In this document: positions 1 to 8,229 of the stretch, in pieces
Numbering within the stretch: the first letter of the stretch is position 1
Layout of the letters: the number at the start of each line of letters is the position of its first letter
NCBI RefSeq assembly: GCF_000240165.1
Contig: NC_017586.1
Location: 4,601,228 to 4,665,227 of the forward strand
Source: Streptantibioticus cattleyicolor NRRL 8057 = DSM 46488
GTDB taxonomy: Bacteria; Actinomycetota; Actinomycetes; Streptomycetales; Streptomycetaceae
Direction of reading: 5' to 3'
Length of the DNA stretch: 64,000 bases
Notes under the pieces: generated by a model
Seen by the model: the letters and a program-made list of their open reading frames with translations, nothing else
The model's database searches: none
Told to the model about the DNA's origin: nothing
Position numbers and translations under genes: made by a program

Positions 1-663
1 GGAGGAAGTCACCAGCCGCGGGCCGTCCGCCCGGGTGACTACGTCCTGATTTCGACCAACGACGGAGTGGCCCACCCGGACGACACCGTCCGCTCACCTG
101 CGTTCACCGAACCGGTGACGCTCCACGACGCCAAATCGAACTACGTCACCACGGCGCAGATTCGCTGTGACGCCGAAGCCGGGGACTACCCGGTCCACCT
201 CCTGGGCGAGGGACGCGACTCACGGACGTGGGCCAAAGTACGCGTCCACGGCACCACGACGCCCACCGCGGCTTGTGCCCACCCCTCGCCCTACACGACC
301 GAGGAACTGTGGCCGATGCTCAGCCCCGTGCAACCGGTCCGGCCGGGCGAGCGGGCCCACTTCGCGCTGGGCGTCAACGCCGCCCTGGCCGTCGGTGACG
401 GAATCACCTCACCGGCGCTCGACGCCACCTACGGTCTGCGCGAATCAGCCCCTCGCACCCGTGAAGAGGCCCAGCAGCCCACCCTGGAGCAACTGACCCA
501 CTCCGCCACGGCCGATGCCACCGTCCGCTGCGGCACCAAGCCGGGCTTGTACCCCGTGCATTTCCACTTCAACGGCTCGGACGGCGGCCAGGACTACCGC
601 TTCGAAGTCCAGTTGACCGTGCTGCCGGAAACCGGGAAGCCAGGGTCGATGTGCGGCCGTTGA
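1..663 (+). CDS. Unrecognised protein with two tandem repeats, 5' end cut off by the window
   Basis: The reading frame is open from the first base, so the start lies outside the window; a GTG at position 67 is only an internal candidate. The visible 220 residues contain two copies of one roughly 90-residue unit. Each begins with VRPG and ends with a conserved R-C...G-YPVH segment (AEAGDYPVHLLG in the first, TKPGLYPVHFHF in the second). Four cysteines are visible, one near the end of each unit, which would suit disulfide pairing in an exported beta-sandwich protein, but no signal peptide can be seen because the N-terminus is missing. I do not recognise the family. The gene runs convergently toward the vapBC pair after a 307-base gap. 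Confidence 0.65.
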   Translation, partial: GGSHQPRAVRPGDYVLISTNDGVAHPDDTVRSPAFTEPVTLHDAKSNYVTTAQIRCDAEAGDYPVHLLGEGRDSRTWAKVRVHGTTTPTAACAHPSPYTTEELWPMLSPVQPVRPGERAHFALGVNAALAVGDGITSPALDATYGLRESAPRTREEAQQPTLEQLTHSATADATVRCGTKPGLYPVHFHFNGSDGGQDYRFEVQLTVLPETGKPGSMCGR

Positions 664-970
664 GGGTCGGCACCCCCACCGGGCAAGGCGCCTCTGTCCT
701 CGCATCCGTGGGTGAGGCCCCGGGAGGACACATCCTTCAGCCGGTGATGGCGACATGCCTCAGGCTGTCCGCGCACTGAAGGCACCGACCGGGCTCGTCG
801 GCGAGGAGTCGCCGGCCGAGGCGGCAGCCACGGGCGATCGGGCCCCGGACGCCGGCCCGCCCCGCGCCGTCTGCTTGTACTCGGCCTACAGGGGGCCGCC
901 ATGGGACCAGGGGTTGGGCCGGACTTTTGGTCCTGGCGACGGTCTCGGGGATTTCGTGTCCGGCGCCCGG
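664..970. other. 307-base stretch without a recognisable gene
   Basis: This lies between two convergent genes. Open frames crossing it are antisense or high-GC shadow frames with no recognisable motif. I see no strong hairpin with a T-run, no tRNA-like fold and no repeat. Confidence 0.4.
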
Positions 971-1429
971 CTAACGACCGTGCGGAAGCGCGGGTCGGGT
1001 GACCGGCACGACGGTCAGGAGGGTCTCCAAGCCTTTGAAGTCACCGGGGTTCGTGGTGAACAAGGGGAGATCCTCGGCGACGGCGATGGCGGCGATCATC
1101 AGGTCGGCCACGCGCCGTCGTGGCTTGCCGCCCGCGCTGATCACGGCCGCGCAGATCCGGCCGTAGGCACGTGCTGCCTCGGCGTCGAAGGGGATGGGAT
1201 CGAACTCGTTCTCGGCACGTTGGAGAACGTCGAGCCGACGGGCCCGCTCCGCGTATTCGTCGTAGTCGTCCTGCTCCTCGTTCCGCCGGACCTCATGAGG
1301 CCCGGCGGACAGCTCCGCCAGGGTGATCGCGCTGATGGCCATCTCGGCAGGGAGTTCGGCCGGGTCCACCCAGCGGCGAAGGATCATGATGTTGGTGTCG
1401 AGCAGACCCCGCTCGTACTCAACGGGCAT
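971..1429 (-). CDS. vapC: VapC-family PIN-domain toxin (ribonuclease)
   Basis: A 152-residue PIN-domain protein, the usual length for VapC toxins, which cut RNA (often tRNA or rRNA) with a Mg-dependent acidic active site. The expected carboxylates are present: D11 in LLDTN, E39 in ITLAELSAG, and D109 in VADLMIAA followed by N127 and D130 in TTNPGDF. The start overlaps the end of the upstream antitoxin gene by 11 bases, the normal translational coupling of toxin-antitoxin pairs. The active site looks intact, so the toxin is probably functional; its RNA target cannot be read from the sequence. Confidence 0.9.
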   Translation of the reverse strand: MPVEYERGLLDTNIMILRRWVDPAELPAEMAISAITLAELSAGPHEVRRNEEQDDYDEYAERARRLDVLQRAENEFDPIPFDAEAARAYGRICAAVISAGGKPRRRVADLMIAAIAVAEDLPLFTTNPGDFKGLETLLTVVPVTRPALPHGR

Positions 1430-1688
1430 ACGGGTCGTCCATCTCTTGGACGGCTGTGGCGTCCTGATCCGCCCGGAAGGCGTCCAAGGAGATGTCCGGT
1501 GCGCTTCGCGACATCGCGGCGAACTCGGCCCGGGGAACGAAGCGCCTGCGGCGCTTCAGCGGGACCAGCTCCCCGATCCGGTGACCGTCGCGAGTGACGG
1601 TGAAAGCCTGACCGGCCTCGACGGCGTCCATGATCTCTCTCGACCTGCTACGCAGGTCACGCTGGGTGATCTCCGGTTGCGCTGTCAT
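1419..1688 (-). CDS. vapB: Phd/VapB-type antitoxin
   Basis: An 89-residue protein whose N-terminal half (around residues 8-45, ITQRDLRSRSREIMDAVEAG onward) has the Phd/YefM fold signature that binds operator DNA as a dimer. The C-terminal half is acidic and probably disordered until it wraps around VapC. It precedes and overlaps the toxin gene. The ATG sits six bases after a TAACCT box with no Shine-Dalgarno sequence, so the transcript is probably leaderless. Autorepression by the toxin-antitoxin complex is expected from the family, and a direct repeat lies just upstream. Confidence 0.88.
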   Translation of the reverse strand: MTAQPEITQRDLRSRSREIMDAVEAGQAFTVTRDGHRIGELVPLKRRRRFVPRAEFAAMSRSAPDISLDAFRADQDATAVQEMDDPYAR

Positions 1689-1694
1689 GTCGCC

Positions 1695-1725
1695 AGGTTA
1701 CCCAGGTGTGCCACGTTGTGCTACA
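1695..1725 (-). promoter_or_regulatory. Probable vapBC promoter and operator
   Basis: On the minus strand TAACCT (1700 to 1695) is a good -10 box, six bases before the vapB ATG. Immediately upstream are two near-identical 9-base units ten bases apart, TGTGCTACA (1717-1725) and TGTGCCACG (1707-1715) as written on the plus strand. One helical turn of spacing fits cooperative binding of the antitoxin. No convincing -35 box is visible. The repeats are observed; the role is inferred. Confidence 0.45.
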
Positions 1726-1752
1726 GAGTGCCGCAGGACGAGGCTCGTCCCC

Positions 1753-3120
1753 TCAGCACTCGATCACATTCACCGCCAACCCCCCGCGCGCCGTCTCCTT
1801 GTACTTGACCTTCATGTCCGCCCCCGTCTCCTTCATCGTCTTGATGACCTTGTCGAGGGAGACGTGGTGGCGGCCGTCGCCGCGGAGGGCCATGCGGGCG
1901 GCGGTGACGGCCTTGACGGCGGCCATGCCGTTGCGTTCGATGCAGGGGATCTGGACCAGGCCGCCGACCGGGTCGCAGGTGAGGCCGAGGTTGTGTTCCA
2001 TGCCGATCTCGGCGGCGTTCTCGACCTGTTCGGCGGAGCCGCCGAGGACCTCGGCGAGGCCGCCGGCGGCCATGGAGCAGGCGGAGCCGACCTCGCCCTG
2101 GCAGCCGACCTCGGCGCCGGAGATGGAGGCGTTCTCCTTGAAGAGCATGCCGATGGCGCCGGCCGCCAGCAGGAAGCGGACGACGCCTTCCTCGTCGGCG
2201 CCGGGGACGAAGTTCATGTAGTAGTGCAGGACGGCGGGGATGATCCCGGCGGCGCCGTTGGTGGGGGCGGTCACCACCCGGCCGCCGGCCGCGTTCTCCT
2301 CGTTGACGGCCATCGCGTAGAGGGTGACCCACTCCATGGCGCGGGCCGCCGCGCCGCCCTCGGCGCGCAGCTGGCGGGCGGAGGTGGCGGCCCGGCGGCG
2401 TACCTTCAGCCCGCCCGGCAGGATGCCCTCCCGGCTCATGCCGCGCTCCACGCAGCCGCGCATCACCGACCAGATCTCCAGCAGCCCGGCGCGGATCTCC
2501 TCCTCGGAGCGCCACGCCTTCTCGTTCTCCAGCATCAGCGCCGATATCGACAGCCCGGTCTCCCGGGACATCCGCAGCAGCTCGTCACCGGTGCGGAACG
2601 GGTACTTCAGCACGGTGTCGTCGAGCTTGATGCGGTCCTCGCCGACCGCGTCCTCGTCGACCACGAAGCCGCCGCCGACCGAGTAGTACGTCTTCTCCAG
2701 CAGCGGCGCCCCGTCGGCGTCGTAGGCGAAGAGCGTCATGCCGTTGGCGTGGTAGGGCAGGGCGCGGCGGCGGTGCAGGATCAGGTCGCGGTCGGCGTCG
2801 AAGGCGACCTCGTGGACCCCGAGCAGGCTGATCCGGCCCTGTTCGCGGATGGCGGCCACCTGGTCGTCGGCGGTCTCCACGTCCACCGTGCGCGGGGAGT
2901 TCCCGGCCAGCCCGAGCAGCACCGCCTTGGGGGTGCCGTGGCCGTGGCCGGTGGCGCCGAGGGAGCCGAACAGCTCGGCGCGGACCGCGTGGGTGCGGTC
3001 GAGCACGCCCTCGTTCTTCAGCCGCCGGGCGAACATCCGGGCCGCCCGCATCGGGCCCACGGTGTGCGAGCTGGACGGTCCGATGCCGATGGAGAACAGG
3101 TCGAACACGGAGATGGCCAC
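1753..3120 (-). CDS. sdaA: L-serine ammonia-lyase (iron-sulfur L-serine dehydratase)
   Basis: Deaminates L-serine to pyruvate and ammonia in the cytoplasm. The protein is 455 residues, the usual size for the single-chain SdaA type. The N-terminus has the family signature [20 protein letters not shown]. The C-terminal alpha domain carries the cysteines expected to hold the [4Fe-4S] cluster, in [16 protein letters not shown] and in [13 protein letters not shown] chose the GTG at 3120 because homologues start right there and an AAGGAAG sequence lies upstream; the frame stays open further but without family similarity. It is the last gene of the glycine operon, 82 bases after glyA, and so completes a glycine to serine to pyruvate route. 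Confidence 0.95.
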   Translation of the reverse strand: MAISVFDLFSIGIGPSSSHTVGPMRAARMFARRLKNEGVLDRTHAVRAELFGSLGATGHGHGTPKAVLLGLAGNSPRTVDVETADDQVAAIREQGRISLLGVHEVAFDADRDLILHRRRALPYHANGMTLFAYDADGAPLLEKTYYSVGGGFVVDEDAVGEDRIKLDDTVLKYPFRTGDELLRMSRETGLSISALMLENEKAWRSEEEIRAGLLEIWSVMRGCVERGMSREGILPGGLKVRRRAATSARQLRAEGGAAARAMEWVTLYAMAVNEENAAGGRVVTAPTNGAAGIIPAVLHYYMNFVPGADEEGVVRFLLAAGAIGMLFKENASISGAEVGCQGEVGSACSMAAGGLAEVLGGSAEQVENAAEIGMEHNLGLTCDPVGGLVQIPCIERNGMAAVKAVTAARMALRGDGRHHVSLDKVIKTMKETGADMKVKYKETARGGLAVNVIEC

Positions 3121-3202
3121 GGCGGGGGACTTCCTTGTCGGCTCGCTGAGGGTGGTACGGGGGCTGGGGGCGGCGGGGGAGACCCGCCACCCCCATGAAG
3201 TG

Positions 3203-4462
3203 TTACAGATTCGGGTACAGCGGGTACTTCGCCGCGAGCGCGGCCACCCGGGCACCCAGCGCCTGGGCGTCGTACGACGGCTTGAGCGCCTCGGCGATCA
3301 CGTCGGCGACCTCGCGGAAGTCGTCCTCGCCGAACCCGCGGGTGGCCAGCGCCGGGGTGCCGATCCGCAGCCCCGAGGTGACCATCGGGGGACGCGGGTC
3401 GTTCGGGATGGCGTTGCGGTTGACGGTGATCCCGATCTCGTGCAGCCGGTCCTCGGCCTGCTTGCCGTCGAGCTCGCTGGCGCGCAGGTCGACCAGGACC
3501 AGGTGGACGTCGGTGCCGCCGGAGAGCACGGCGACGCCCGCCTCGGCCGCGTCCGGCCGCGACAGCCGCTCGGCGAGGAGCTTGGCGCCGGCCAGCGTAC
3601 GGCGCTGCCGGTCCTTGAACTCCTCGCTCGCCGCGACCTTGAAGGCCACCGCCTTGGCGGCGATCACATGCTCCAGCGGACCGCCCTGCTGGCCGGGGAA
3701 GACCGCGGAGTTGATCTTCTTGGCCAGGTCGGCGGTGGACAGGATCACCCCGCCGCGCGGACCGCCCAGCGTCTTGTGGGTGGTGGTGGTCACCACGTGG
3801 GCGTGGGGCACCGGGTTCGGGTGCAGCCCGGCGGCCACCAGACCGGCGAAGTGGGCCATGTCCACCATCAGGTAGGCGCCCACCTCGTCGGCGATCCGGC
3901 GGAACGCCGCGAAGTCCAGCTGCCGCGGGTACGCCGACCAGCCGGCCACGATCAGCCGCGGGCGGTGTTCCTTGGCCAGCCGCTCCACCTCGGCCATGTC
4001 GACCAGGCCCGACTCGCCGTCCACGTGGTACGGGACCACGTCGTACAGCTTGCCGGAGAAGTTGATCTTCATCCCGTGGGTCAGGTGGCCGCCGTGCGCC
4101 AGGTCCAGGCCCAGGATGGTGTCGCCCGGCTTGAGCAGCGCGAACATCGCCGCCGCGTTGGCCTGCGCGCCCGAGTGCGGCTGGACGTTGGCGGCCTCGG
4201 CGCCGAACAGCTCCTTGACCCGGTCGATGGCGATCTGCTCGGTGACGTCGACGTGCTCGCAGCCGCCGTAGTACCGGCGGCCGGGGTACCCCTCGGCGTA
4301 CTTGTTGGTCAGGACGGAGCCCTGGGCCTCCATGACGGCCACCGGAGCGAAGTTCTCCGAGGCGATCATCTCCAGGGTGGACTGCTGGCGGTGCAGCTCG
4401 GCGTCGACCGCGGCGGCGACCTCGGGGTCGAGCTCGTGCAGGGAGCTGTTGAGAAGCGACAT
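3203..4462 (-). CDS. glyA: Serine hydroxymethyltransferase
   Basis: PLP-dependent interconversion of glycine plus 5,10-methylene-THF with serine plus THF. The protein is 419 residues, the standard length. The PLP-binding lysine lies in [14 protein letters not shown], and the N-terminal LEMIASENF and [18 protein letters not shown] segments are typical of bacterial SHMT. It starts 19 bases after the gcvH stop, so the two are cotranscribed. In this operon the methylene-THF made by the glycine cleavage system can be used with a second glycine to make serine, which SdaA then deaminates. Confidence 0.97.
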   Translation of the reverse strand: MSLLNSSLHELDPEVAAAVDAELHRQQSTLEMIASENFAPVAVMEAQGSVLTNKYAEGYPGRRYYGGCEHVDVTEQIAIDRVKELFGAEAANVQPHSGAQANAAAMFALLKPGDTILGLDLAHGGHLTHGMKINFSGKLYDVVPYHVDGESGLVDMAEVERLAKEHRPRLIVAGWSAYPRQLDFAAFRRIADEVGAYLMVDMAHFAGLVAAGLHPNPVPHAHVVTTTTHKTLGGPRGGVILSTADLAKKINSAVFPGQQGGPLEHVIAAKAVAFKVAASEEFKDRQRRTLAGAKLLAERLSRPDAAEAGVAVLSGGTDVHLVLVDLRASELDGKQAEDRLHEIGITVNRNAIPNDPRPPMVTSGLRIGTPALATRGFGEDDFREVADVIAEALKPSYDAQALGARVAALAAKYPLYPNL

Positions 4463-4481
4463 GGGTTTCAGATCTCCAGGA

Positions 4482-4859
4482 TCACTCGCCGGTGAAGGCT
4501 TCGTATTCGGCGGCCGACAGCAACTCGCCCGGCTCGCCGGTGACGCGCACCTTGAACAGCCACCCGTTCTGATACGGGGAGGTGTTGACCAGCGCCGGGT
4601 CGTCGGTGACGTCCTGGTTGACCTCCACCACCTCACCGGAGACCGGGGAGTACAGGTCGCTCACCGACTTGGTCGACTCCAGCTCACCACAGGTGTCGCC
4701 GGCGGTGACGGTGGCGCCGACGGCCGGCAGGTCCACGTAGACCACGTCACCGAGCGAGTGGGCGGCGAACTGGGTGATGCCCACGGTGGCCACGCCGTCC
4801 TCGGCGGGCGACAGCCACTCGTGCTCCTTGCTGTAGCGAAGGTGCTCAGGGTTGCTCAT
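4482..4859 (-). CDS. gcvH: Glycine cleavage system H protein
   Basis: A 125-residue lipoyl carrier that shuttles the aminomethyl group from glycine between the P, T and L proteins. The lipoylated lysine is K64 in [10 protein letters not shown], with the conserved GDVVYVDLP strand before it and [11 protein letters not shown] after it. The ATG at 4859 is preceded by an AGGAGA sequence. The gene lies between gcvT and glyA. No gcvP is present in the window, so the glycine decarboxylase subunit must be encoded elsewhere. Confidence 0.97.
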   Translation of the reverse strand: MSNPEHLRYSKEHEWLSPAEDGVATVGITQFAAHSLGDVVYVDLPAVGATVTAGDTCGELESTKSVSDLYSPVSGEVVEVNQDVTDDPALVNTSPYQNGWLFKVRVTGEPGELLSAAEYEAFTGE

Positions 4860-4919
4860 GGGGGAATTCTCCTGGATACAGGTGGTGCCCGCGAAAACGG
4901 GGCAGGACGACGAGATGGC

Positions 4920-4955
4920 GTCACCCGCCGTCAGCGGCGGATGGCACCGGGTGAC
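4920..4955 (-). other. Hairpin in the gcvT-gcvH intergenic gap
   Basis: The 109-base gap contains a nested inverted repeat: GTCACCCG (4920-4927) pairs with CGGGTGAC (4948-4955), with a smaller CGCCG/CGGCG stem inside. There is no T-run, so it is more likely an RNA processing or stability element, or a partial terminator that lowers expression of the downstream genes, than a full terminator. Confidence 0.35.
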
Positions 4956-4968
4956 GGAACGGGGGCGG

Positions 4969-6096
4969 TCAGCGCTCGCGCTTGTAGAACGGCAGCGCCA
5001 CGACCTGGTACGGCTCATGGGCGCCGCGGATGTCCACCCGCACCCCGGCGGTGCCCGGGGCGGCGTGGCCGGCGTCCACGTACGCCATGGCGATCGGCTT
5101 GCCGAGGGTGGGGGAGGGGGCGCCGGAGGTGACCTCGCCGATCACCGTGCCCTCCGCGGTCACCACCGGGTAGCCGGCCCGGGGCACCCGGCGGCCCTCG
5201 GCGACCAGGCCGACCAGCTTGCGCGGCGGCGTGGCGGCGGCCTTCTCGGCGGCGGCCAGCAGCGCCTCGCGGCCGGTGAAGTCACCCGGCTTGTCGAACT
5301 TGACCACCCGGCCGAGCCCGGCGTCGAACGGGGTGAGCGCGGTGGTCAGCTCGTGCCCGTACAGCGGCATGCCGGCCTCCAGCCGCAGCGTGTCGCGGCA
5401 GGAGAGCCCGCACGGCACCAGCTGGTGGGCGGCGCCCGCCTCGGTCAGCGCCTGCCACAGCCGCTCGGCGTCGGACGGCGCCACGAACAGCTCGAAGCCG
5501 TCCTCGCCGGTGTAGCCGGTGCGGGCGATCAGCGCCGGAACCCCGGCCACGGTGCCGGGCAGCCCGGCGTAGTACTTCAGCCCGGCCAGGTCGGCGTCGG
5601 TGAGCGAGGCCAGGATCGCCGGCGAGTTGGGGCCCTGCACCGCCAGCAGCGCGTAGGCGTCGCGGTCGTCGCGCACCTCGGCGTCGAAGCCGGCCGCGCG
5701 CTCGGTGACCGCGTCCAGCACCACCCGGGCGTTGGCGGCGTTGGCCACCACCAGGTACTCGGCCTCGGCGAGCCGGTAGACGATCAGGTCGTCCAGGATG
5801 CCGCCGTCCTCGGCGCAGATCATGGTGTAGCGGGCCCGGCCCACGGCGAGCGCGGACAGGTGGCCCACCAGCGCGTGGTCGAGCGCCTGCCCGGCCTGCG
5901 GGCCGGTGACGGTGATCTCGCCCATGTGGGACAGGTCGAACAGGCCGGCGGTGGTGCGGACGGCGTGGTGCTCGTCCCGCTCGCTGCCGTAGCGCAGCGG
6001 CATCTGCCAGCCGGCGAAATCGGTCATGGTCGCGCCGAGCGCGCGGTGCACCGCGTCCAGCGCGGTACGTCGGGTTGCTTCGGGGGCGGTGCTCAT
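4969..6096 (-). CDS. gcvT: Aminomethyltransferase, glycine cleavage T protein
   Basis: Transfers the methylene group from aminomethyl-H protein to tetrahydrofolate, releasing ammonia. The protein is 375 residues, normal for GcvT. Recognisable segments are [12 protein letters not shown] near the N-terminus, [12 protein letters not shown], the folate-binding [14 protein letters not shown], and the conserved [18 protein letters not shown]. The ATG at 6096 was chosen because GGGAG lies six bases upstream and homologues begin here. It is the first gene of the operon and lies directly downstream of a tandem glycine riboswitch, so glycine should switch the operon on. Confidence 0.97.
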   Translation of the reverse strand: MSTAPEATRRTALDAVHRALGATMTDFAGWQMPLRYGSERDEHHAVRTTAGLFDLSHMGEITVTGPQAGQALDHALVGHLSALAVGRARYTMICAEDGGILDDLIVYRLAEAEYLVVANAANARVVLDAVTERAAGFDAEVRDDRDAYALLAVQGPNSPAILASLTDADLAGLKYYAGLPGTVAGVPALIARTGYTGEDGFELFVAPSDAERLWQALTEAGAAHQLVPCGLSCRDTLRLEAGMPLYGHELTTALTPFDAGLGRVVKFDKPGDFTGREALLAAAEKAAATPPRKLVGLVAEGRRVPRAGYPVVTAEGTVIGEVTSGAPSPTLGKPIAMAYVDAGHAAPGTAGVRVDIRGAHEPYQVVALPFYKRER

Positions 6097-6160
6097 CAGT
6101 GCTCCCAGGCGGGACGGGTCGATGACGTCGGATGCCGACGACAGGGCGGGCGGGGCCCTC

Positions 6161-6380
6161 CCCATCTGTCATCGGAACCTGAGAGGTTCACCACGACCCG
6201 GTACGCGAGACGGATGTCGCCGCGGCGCGGGGGCGGTTTGCACCTTGGGTGGGACAGCCGTCGGCTGCCCGCTTTTCAGATGTGCCTAGACCGTGCGGTA
6301 TCGGGGCCTGAGAGATTCAAGGGAGGACTTGCTCCTTCGGCGCCCCGGCCACTGCCGGGCCAGGGGCTCTCCCGCACGGT
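6161..6380 (-). promoter_or_regulatory. Tandem glycine riboswitch (two aptamers)
   Basis: Read on the minus strand, the leader holds two copies of the glycine aptamer architecture. Aptamer I (about 6380-6290) contains GGGAGAGCCCC, GCGCCGAAGGAGCAAGTCC and the hallmark GAATCTCTCAGG. Aptamer II (about 6283-6161) contains a CACCCAAGGTGCAAACCGCC region and GAACCTCTCAGG. The TCTCAGG closing segment and the CCGAAGGAGCAA loop are diagnostic of this class. The known behaviour is glycine-activated expression of glycine cleavage genes, which fits the gcvT-gcvH-glyA-sdaA operon starting 65 bases downstream. I cannot tell from sequence alone whether control is at termination or translation. Confidence 0.93.
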
Positions 6381-6506
6381 GTCGAGCGGCCGGTATGCAG
6401 TTTGGTGCGGGCATCATTGCACGCCCACGCGGTGCGGATCCAGAGGCGTCGAGAGGCTAGGGTTCCGCCAGGCATGTCGCACGGTGGTGAGCGGGGTGGA
6501 GCGGTG

Positions 6507-7391
6507 ATGAGCGTACCGGCGCAGTACGGAAGCGGACACGAGGGACCCGTCGGGCCCGGTGTCGTCCCGGGGCACGACCCGTACGCCGCGCACCATCCGT
6601 ATCCGCCGGGGGACGGGTACCTCGCGCAGGACCCCTACGCCGCCCACCACCACCCGTACCCCGCCGAGGGCTCCGTGGTGCCGCACGACGGCTGGCCCGC
6701 CAACGAGTTGGAGGAGGTGCTGGGCGCGGCGGTCGGCGACCCGGGGGCGACGCCGCGGGTGCTGGAGGTGCTCGGGCGCTCCTCGTTGTGGGTGCCGTTG
6801 CCGAACGGCGGCGGGCCGGACAGCCCCGGGCTCGACCTGCCCGCGATGGAGCTGGACGGCTTCGCGCACGTGCCGGTGTTCAGCTCCGAGGGGCAGTTGC
6901 GGCGGGTGGCGCCGGGGATGTCGTTCGCGGTGGCGCCGGCCCGGGAGTTCGTCCGCGGGCTGCCGCCGCGGGCGGGCATCGTGGTCAACCCGGGCGGCGC
7001 GGTGACACTGCCGCTGCCCGCCGCGGCCGTGGCGGAGCTGTGCCGGACCGGGGCCGCCGGCGGCCGGGTACGGCTGTGGGAGCCGGCCCCGGACGCCGAG
7101 CCGGTGGACTTCCTGGCCGCCGCCGCCGGGGAGTTCGCGGTCACCCCGGTGGTGCTCACCGCGCGCCGGGCGCTGGCCTCGGTGGAGGGCGACGCGCCGG
7201 TGCTCTTCGTCGGCGTCGAACTCGACCGCTGGCAGGAGTCGGACCGGGCCGAGGCGATGAACGCCCTCGGCCGCGCGCTCGGCCACGCCCCGGTGGCGTG
7301 GCCGGTCAACCTGGTGCTGCTGGACGTCGCCCAGGACCCGGTCGGCGACTGGATGCACGAGCGGGTGCGGCCGTTCTTCACCCGGGACTGA
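6507..7391 (+). CDS. SseB-like protein with histidine/tyrosine/proline-rich N-terminus
   Basis: A 294-residue protein. Residues 1-60 are low complexity with a repeated DPYAAHH-PYP unit; the rest matches the SseB-type fold (an SseB N-terminal domain around residues 65-170 and an SseB C-terminal domain from about 180, ending VRPFFTRD). SseB was named for enhanced serine sensitivity in E. coli; its biochemical role is unknown. The ATG at 6507 follows GGAG by five bases. A second SseB-like gene begins 61 bases downstream on the same strand, and the glycine/serine operon is divergent on the other side, so a link to serine or glycine homeostasis is attractive but only inferred. Confidence 0.75.
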   Translation: MSVPAQYGSGHEGPVGPGVVPGHDPYAAHHPYPPGDGYLAQDPYAAHHHPYPAEGSVVPHDGWPANELEEVLGAAVGDPGATPRVLEVLGRSSLWVPLPNGGGPDSPGLDLPAMELDGFAHVPVFSSEGQLRRVAPGMSFAVAPAREFVRGLPPRAGIVVNPGGAVTLPLPAAAVAELCRTGAAGGRVRLWEPAPDAEPVDFLAAAAGEFAVTPVVLTARRALASVEGDAPVLFVGVELDRWQESDRAEAMNALGRALGHAPVAWPVNLVLLDVAQDPVGDWMHERVRPFFTRD

Positions 7392-7452
7392 ACCACCCGC
7401 CGGGCCCGGCGGCCTAACCTGGTGGAATGCGACACACGAGGCGGACGAACCC

Positions 7453-8229
7453 GTGACCGCGGGGGCGGCGGGCGGCACCGGCGGCGGACCCGCGGTGGAA
7501 CAGGCACTGGAGCGGGTGGCCCCGGGCCGCTACGACACCTACGAGACGCTGTTGCGCGCCCTCGCCGACGGCTCGGTGTGGATGCTGCTGTGGCACGGCG
7601 AACCCGGCTCGCCCGACGCCCAGTACGGCAACATGGAGCTGGACGGCTACGGCTACGCGCCCTGCGTCACCTCCGCCGCCCAGCTCGCGGCGAGCGGCTG
7701 GAACCGGTCCCACGAGGTCGTCGTCGGCCGGGAGATCGCCGCCGAGCTGTACCGCGAACGGTACGGGCTGTGGCTCAACCCGCACGCCCCCGGCGGCGGG
7801 GTCGGGGTGCCCTGGCTCGACCTGCGCCGCGTCGCCACCGGCCTGGACCGGGTGCCGGCCGGCCCGCTGCGCATCACCGAACCGGCCGTCCCCGCACCGC
7901 AGTTCTACGGCGCCCTCACCCACCACGCCCACCACACCCCGGTGGTCCGCGCGCTGCGCTGCGCCTGGGTGGAGCCGGCGCTGGGCGAGCCGTACCTGGC
8001 GGTGGGGGTCGACCTGTACGACACCGGGGCCGCCTCGGTGGAGGCGGTGCGGGCGATGATGGCGCAGGCGGTGGCCGCCGCCCCGGACGGGCTGCCGGTG
8101 GCGACGGTGGCCATGGCCGACGAGTACGACCCGGTGGCCATGTGGCTGCGGGCGCACGCCCGGCCGTTCTTCGACCGGGACGCCTACGCCGCGCCGCCCT
8201 GGCCCGCCCCCGCCCCGGGCGGCTACTGA
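7453..8229 (+). CDS. Second SseB-like protein
   Basis: A 258-residue protein starting with GTG. It shares the overall plan of the preceding gene: an N-terminal part with ALADGSVWMLLW and MELDGYGYAPCVTSAAQL, and a C-terminal part ending VAMWLRAHARPFFDRD, closely parallel to the WMHERVRPFFTRD ending of its neighbour. This suggests an old tandem duplication. A TAACCT box at 7412-7417 would give a short leader. The stop overlaps the stop of the convergent DUF885 gene by seven bases. Function unknown. Confidence 0.75.
   Translation: MTAGAAGGTGGGPAVEQALERVAPGRYDTYETLLRALADGSVWMLLWHGEPGSPDAQYGNMELDGYGYAPCVTSAAQLAASGWNRSHEVVVGREIAAELYRERYGLWLNPHAPGGGVGVPWLDLRRVATGLDRVPAGPLRITEPAVPAPQFYGALTHHAHHTPVVRALRCAWVEPALGEPYLAVGVDLYDTGAASVEAVRAMMAQAVAAAPDGLPVATVAMADEYDPVAMWLRAHARPFFDRDAYAAPPWPAPAPGGY

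Noticed and set aside
1630-3198. Long open frame opposite sdaA
   Set aside because: It is the antisense shadow of a clear enzyme gene; its translation is Gly/Val/Ala-rich with no motif. Many similar long antisense frames lie opposite glyA, gcvT, ligA, the LuxR gene and the GGDEF genes, as expected at this GC content.
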